From: Methylobacter sp. BlB1
GTDB lineage: Bacteria; Pseudomonadota; Gammaproteobacteria; Methylococcales; Methylomonadaceae
Length of the DNA stretch: 44,295 nt
Direction of reading: 5' to 3'
Assembly (NCBI RefSeq): GCF_015476545.1
Contig: NZ_JADMKV010000036.1
Span: 1-44,295 of the forward strand
Shown: piece after piece, positions 42,254-44,295 of the stretch
Layout: each line of letters begins with the position of its first letter
How positions within the stretch are numbered: the stretch's first letter is position 1
Program-made: the position numbers and the translations under genes
The notes under the pieces: generated by a model
The model's database searches: none
Told to the model about the DNA's origin: nothing
The model's input: only the letters and a program-made list of their open reading frames with translations

Positions 42254-43042
42254 TTAATCGAATACAGCGGATTCGATGCCTTTGCTGGAGTCCAGGCCGC
42301 GAAACGTTGCTTTATCTTTAACGCCGGTAAATTTGGTGCCCGTCAATGTGCTATTTGTAAAGTCGGCATCCTTCAAGTGTGCACCAGACAAATCTGCGCC
42401 TGTTAAATCGGCTCCGGAAAAATTCGCCTTGGAGAGGTCGGCATCATACAAAATCGCTCCTTTCAGATTGGCTCCGGAAAGATTGGCCATGCGCATCAGT
42501 GCCTTATTCAGGTTGGCATTGGTCAGATTGGCGCCTGATAAATTGGCATTGTTCAGGCTGACTCGCATCAAACCCATCGGCTGATTTTTCATATCCACGC
42601 CCCAGTCAACATTCGACAGATTGGCATGGCTGAGATTTGCTCTGTCGAGATTGGCAATAAATCGGCTACCCGTCAGGTTTGCATGGCTCAGATTGGCGCC
42701 GCCCATATGCACGCCGAAAATACTGGCATTGGACAGATCGGCACCGGAAAGGTTGATCTTGGACATGACCGTCAAATCCAGATTCAAGCCCGATAAATTA
42801 CTGTTACTCAGGTTGCTTCTGCGCAGATCGGCGCCCCACAGGTCGGCGTTCTGGAAGTCCAGTCCCGACAAGTCCAGGTCGGTCAGATCTTTTCTGCGCA
42901 GGTCGGCAGGATGCGTTTTGTTCGCTGTAGCAAGCAGCTGTTCGATGGCAGCGCGATCAAGGTCGGCCGCTGGCGCCGGCAGGCAAAACAGTTCGATCGC
43001 CAGGCCCAGGCCGAACATGCGGAGTTTCGGATAAATGTTCAT
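42254..43042 (-). CDS. exported pentapeptide-repeat protein
   Basis: A 262-residue protein with a signal peptide (cleavage near APAA-DL, about residue 25). Residues about 48-250 are nearly continuous A(D/N)LXX pentapeptides (LSGADLSNASIFG, DLTGADLSGAHLK and so on), which would fold as a right-handed four-sided beta-helix. The ATG at 43042 has AGGAG nine bases upstream; a TTG lies 21 bases further out. The cytosolic DNA-mimic members of this class resist gyrase inhibitors, but this one is exported, so that role does not fit. Function unknown. Confidence 0.85.
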   Translation of the reverse strand: MNIYPKLRMFGLGLAIELFCLPAPAADLDRAAIEQLLATANKTHPADLRRKDLTDLDLSGLDFQNADLWGADLRRSNLSNSNLSGLNLDLTVMSKINLSGADLSNASIFGVHMGGANLSHANLTGSRFIANLDRANLSHANLSNVDWGVDMKNQPMGLMRVSLNNANLSGANLTNANLNKALMRMANLSGANLKGAILYDADLSKANFSGADLTGADLSGAHLKDADFTNSTLTGTKFTGVKDKATFRGLDSSKGIESAVFD

Positions 43043-43133
43043 ATTGCATAGCTCCTGAGGCAACTCAATCAGTCAAATGTAAGAGTGAGAACTCTACCTA
43101 CAGTTCATCTGTATTGCAATTGTCGCTTTGGGG

Positions 43134-44042
43134 TCAATCGTCTTGTTGTTCGTTCTTCTTTTTCTTACGAAGTTCAGGCAAGTACCGATGCACTTTGATC
43201 GATGGTAGAAAGATCTCATCCTCTATTTCGACATCAATACGTTTAAGACGCAATGGCTTGTTTTCGGGATTTTCCGATAAGGCCCGAAAGCGGGGCAGGG
43301 CTGATTGTTTGTTAGCCAAAAAAAAGATCGGCCCGACCGCCATACATACTTTGCGGCGCAAAATACCGTCTTCGTCGAACCAGGCAATGTTGGCGCGCGG
43401 ATGATTGGACGGCGGCGATACCTGCGCCAATGGTTCATCGAAAGGAATCGTGGCAAGCAGCCTCAGTTGCATTTTCAACCCGGCTATATAGGCAGCGTCG
43501 CCGCCACCGTTAATTTTCTTTTCCAGCAGATGTTGCGCATCGGATACGCTGAGCCTTGATACCATGCGAGAACGAAACCAGGTAAAGGAAATGGATTCAA
43601 GCCCATGCGGAAAATAGAAAAATTTCCGGCTCGCCTGGCGACGGCTAAAACGGGCATAACCCATACGTTCCAGCGCAAATTTTGACAGCGGAATTTTTAT
43701 CTCATCCTGATTGACCAGAATCTTGTCCATGCGCATTAATACCCGCTGCAAAGTGTGCCGCAGTTGATTGACTCGCTCAATCTGATCCATTGTGGCTAAA
43801 TCGGTCCCACACATACCAATATAATTCAGCGTATCACCAGGCTTCATTTCGTCATTGGCATAAACCACTAGTTTAACAAACGCTGCTAACTGCTCGCGAT
43901 CCACTGGCGCATCAAAATGTTGCGCCCATAGTGGAAAGTCTTTTTGCTCAAGCAAGCGATCGCTCAGCGCTTGCTGTTCAGACAATAATTGCTTTAAAAC
44001 CTGATCCAGTTCGGCCCTGAGTTCAGAGTGGATAGTAGGCAT
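43134..44042 (-). CDS. possible Tus-like replication-terminator protein
   Basis: A 302-residue basic protein. By eye, three blocks resemble E. coli Tus in the same order: ISFTWFRSRMVSRLSVSDAQ (Tus LRFGWANKHIIKNLHRDEV), ANIAWFDEDGILRRK followed by GPIFFLANK (Tus ARVWYKGDQKQVQ, PLIALINRD), and a C terminus with PLRLKRIDVEIED (Tus PLRLIIPRLHLY). The N-terminal helical half (LRAELDQVLKQLLSEQQALSD) also fits. Tus binds Ter sites and blocks forks in one direction. The similarity is remote, so a different DNA-binding protein remains possible. It is monocistronic. Confidence 0.5.
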   Translation of the reverse strand: MPTIHSELRAELDQVLKQLLSEQQALSDRLLEQKDFPLWAQHFDAPVDREQLAAFVKLVVYANDEMKPGDTLNYIGMCGTDLATMDQIERVNQLRHTLQRVLMRMDKILVNQDEIKIPLSKFALERMGYARFSRRQASRKFFYFPHGLESISFTWFRSRMVSRLSVSDAQHLLEKKINGGGDAAYIAGLKMQLRLLATIPFDEPLAQVSPPSNHPRANIAWFDEDGILRRKVCMAVGPIFFLANKQSALPRFRALSENPENKPLRLKRIDVEIEDEIFLPSIKVHRYLPELRKKKKNEQQDD

Positions 44043-44284
44043 GGAATCTCCTTTGAGAAGTTTATGCTGATTGTTTTTATATCATAGACATAAAGCTGAT
44101 GTATAAAAACATTATAGTTAAAGTAATTTTCCTGCTGATGCCGAAAAAAGGCATATGGGTAAATTGGCATCAGGTATGCCTGGATCAGGCTGATTTATGC
44201 GGGGTATTATAGAGCGCTGAACGCTTGCTTAGTGTCGCTAGCCTCGGCAGGGCTTCAGGGAAGGCAAGCAACGTCGACAGGGGG

Positions 44285-44290
44285 TTGACA
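44285..44290 (+). promoter_or_regulatory. TTGACA -35 box at the window edge
   Basis: A consensus TTGACA follows a G-rich run, six bases before the window ends, in a sequence without an ORF. The matching -10 would lie outside. The preceding 240 bases contain no gene that I can support. Confidence 0.35.
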
Positions 44291-44295
44291 AACGG

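Noticed and set aside
42254-43042. Reading the pentapeptide protein as a Qnr-type gyrase protector
   Set aside because: It carries a clear signal peptide, so it is not in the cytosol with gyrase.
44109-44124. Ter-like sequence acattatagttaaagt upstream of the Tus-like gene
   Set aside because: Matches only about 11 of 16 positions of the E. coli Ter core and misses the key cytosine that locks Tus; chance in AT-rich DNA is likely.

Overview
The window looks like chromosome of a gammaproteobacterial methylotroph, most likely a methanotroph of the Methylococcales. This is inferred from a formaldehyde-activating-enzyme paralogue, a 'quinoprotein relay' metallohydrolase with a SoxYZ-like carrier, a PQQ-type sorbosone dehydrogenase-like protein and a cNOR cluster, in a background of ordinary gammaproteobacterial genes. 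No methanol dehydrogenase, methane monooxygenase, integrase or rRNA is present, so the assignment rests on these accessory genes alone.

Layout. 1-4983: the 3' part of tRNA-Val(UAC), then yedK divergent from a compact run of a PLP-dependent deaminase, a methyltransferase, ppk1 and def. 5150-5869: two tandem paralogous small genes of unknown function. 6113-8836: a LysR regulator, a periplasmic zinc metallohydrolase and a SoxYZ-like carrier. 8944-11519: two lipoproteins, a frameshifted Uma2-type gene, mobA and a short endonuclease V. 11613-15268: htpX, a sorbosone dehydrogenase-like protein, nudF and a lytic transglycosylase. 15239-18656: a pqiA-pqiA-pqiB-pqiC lipid-transport operon on the minus strand. 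18932-24074: a DUF1269 protein with a duplicated 3' end, a divergent Fae paralogue, an LtaS-like enzyme, a secreted unknown protein and a DUF434 protein. 24075-24716 has no intact gene but holds a palindromic element, a decayed reading frame and likely regulatory structures.

24717-35642 is the most distinctive part: a run of exported proteins consisting of a 1780-residue animal-type haem peroxidase with RTX and ASH domains, a coiled-coil protein, a multicopper oxidase with two Ig-like domains, and an SCO1-cytochrome c fusion. Copper delivery (SCO) plus two extracellular oxidants suggests one oxidative system. The family pairing recalls bacterial Mn(II) oxidation, but the substrate cannot be read from sequence.

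35887-44042: a CarS-like CTP transferase, a GST, and a nitric-oxide module (SufR-like Fe-S regulator, group 1 truncated haemoglobin, 2Fe-2S flavin reductase, small membrane protein, norC, norB). That module pairs an aerobic NO-dioxygenase candidate with anaerobic NO reduction. A pentapeptide-repeat protein and a possible Tus-like replication-terminator protein close the window, and a TTGACA box at its very end suggests a promoter for something beyond.
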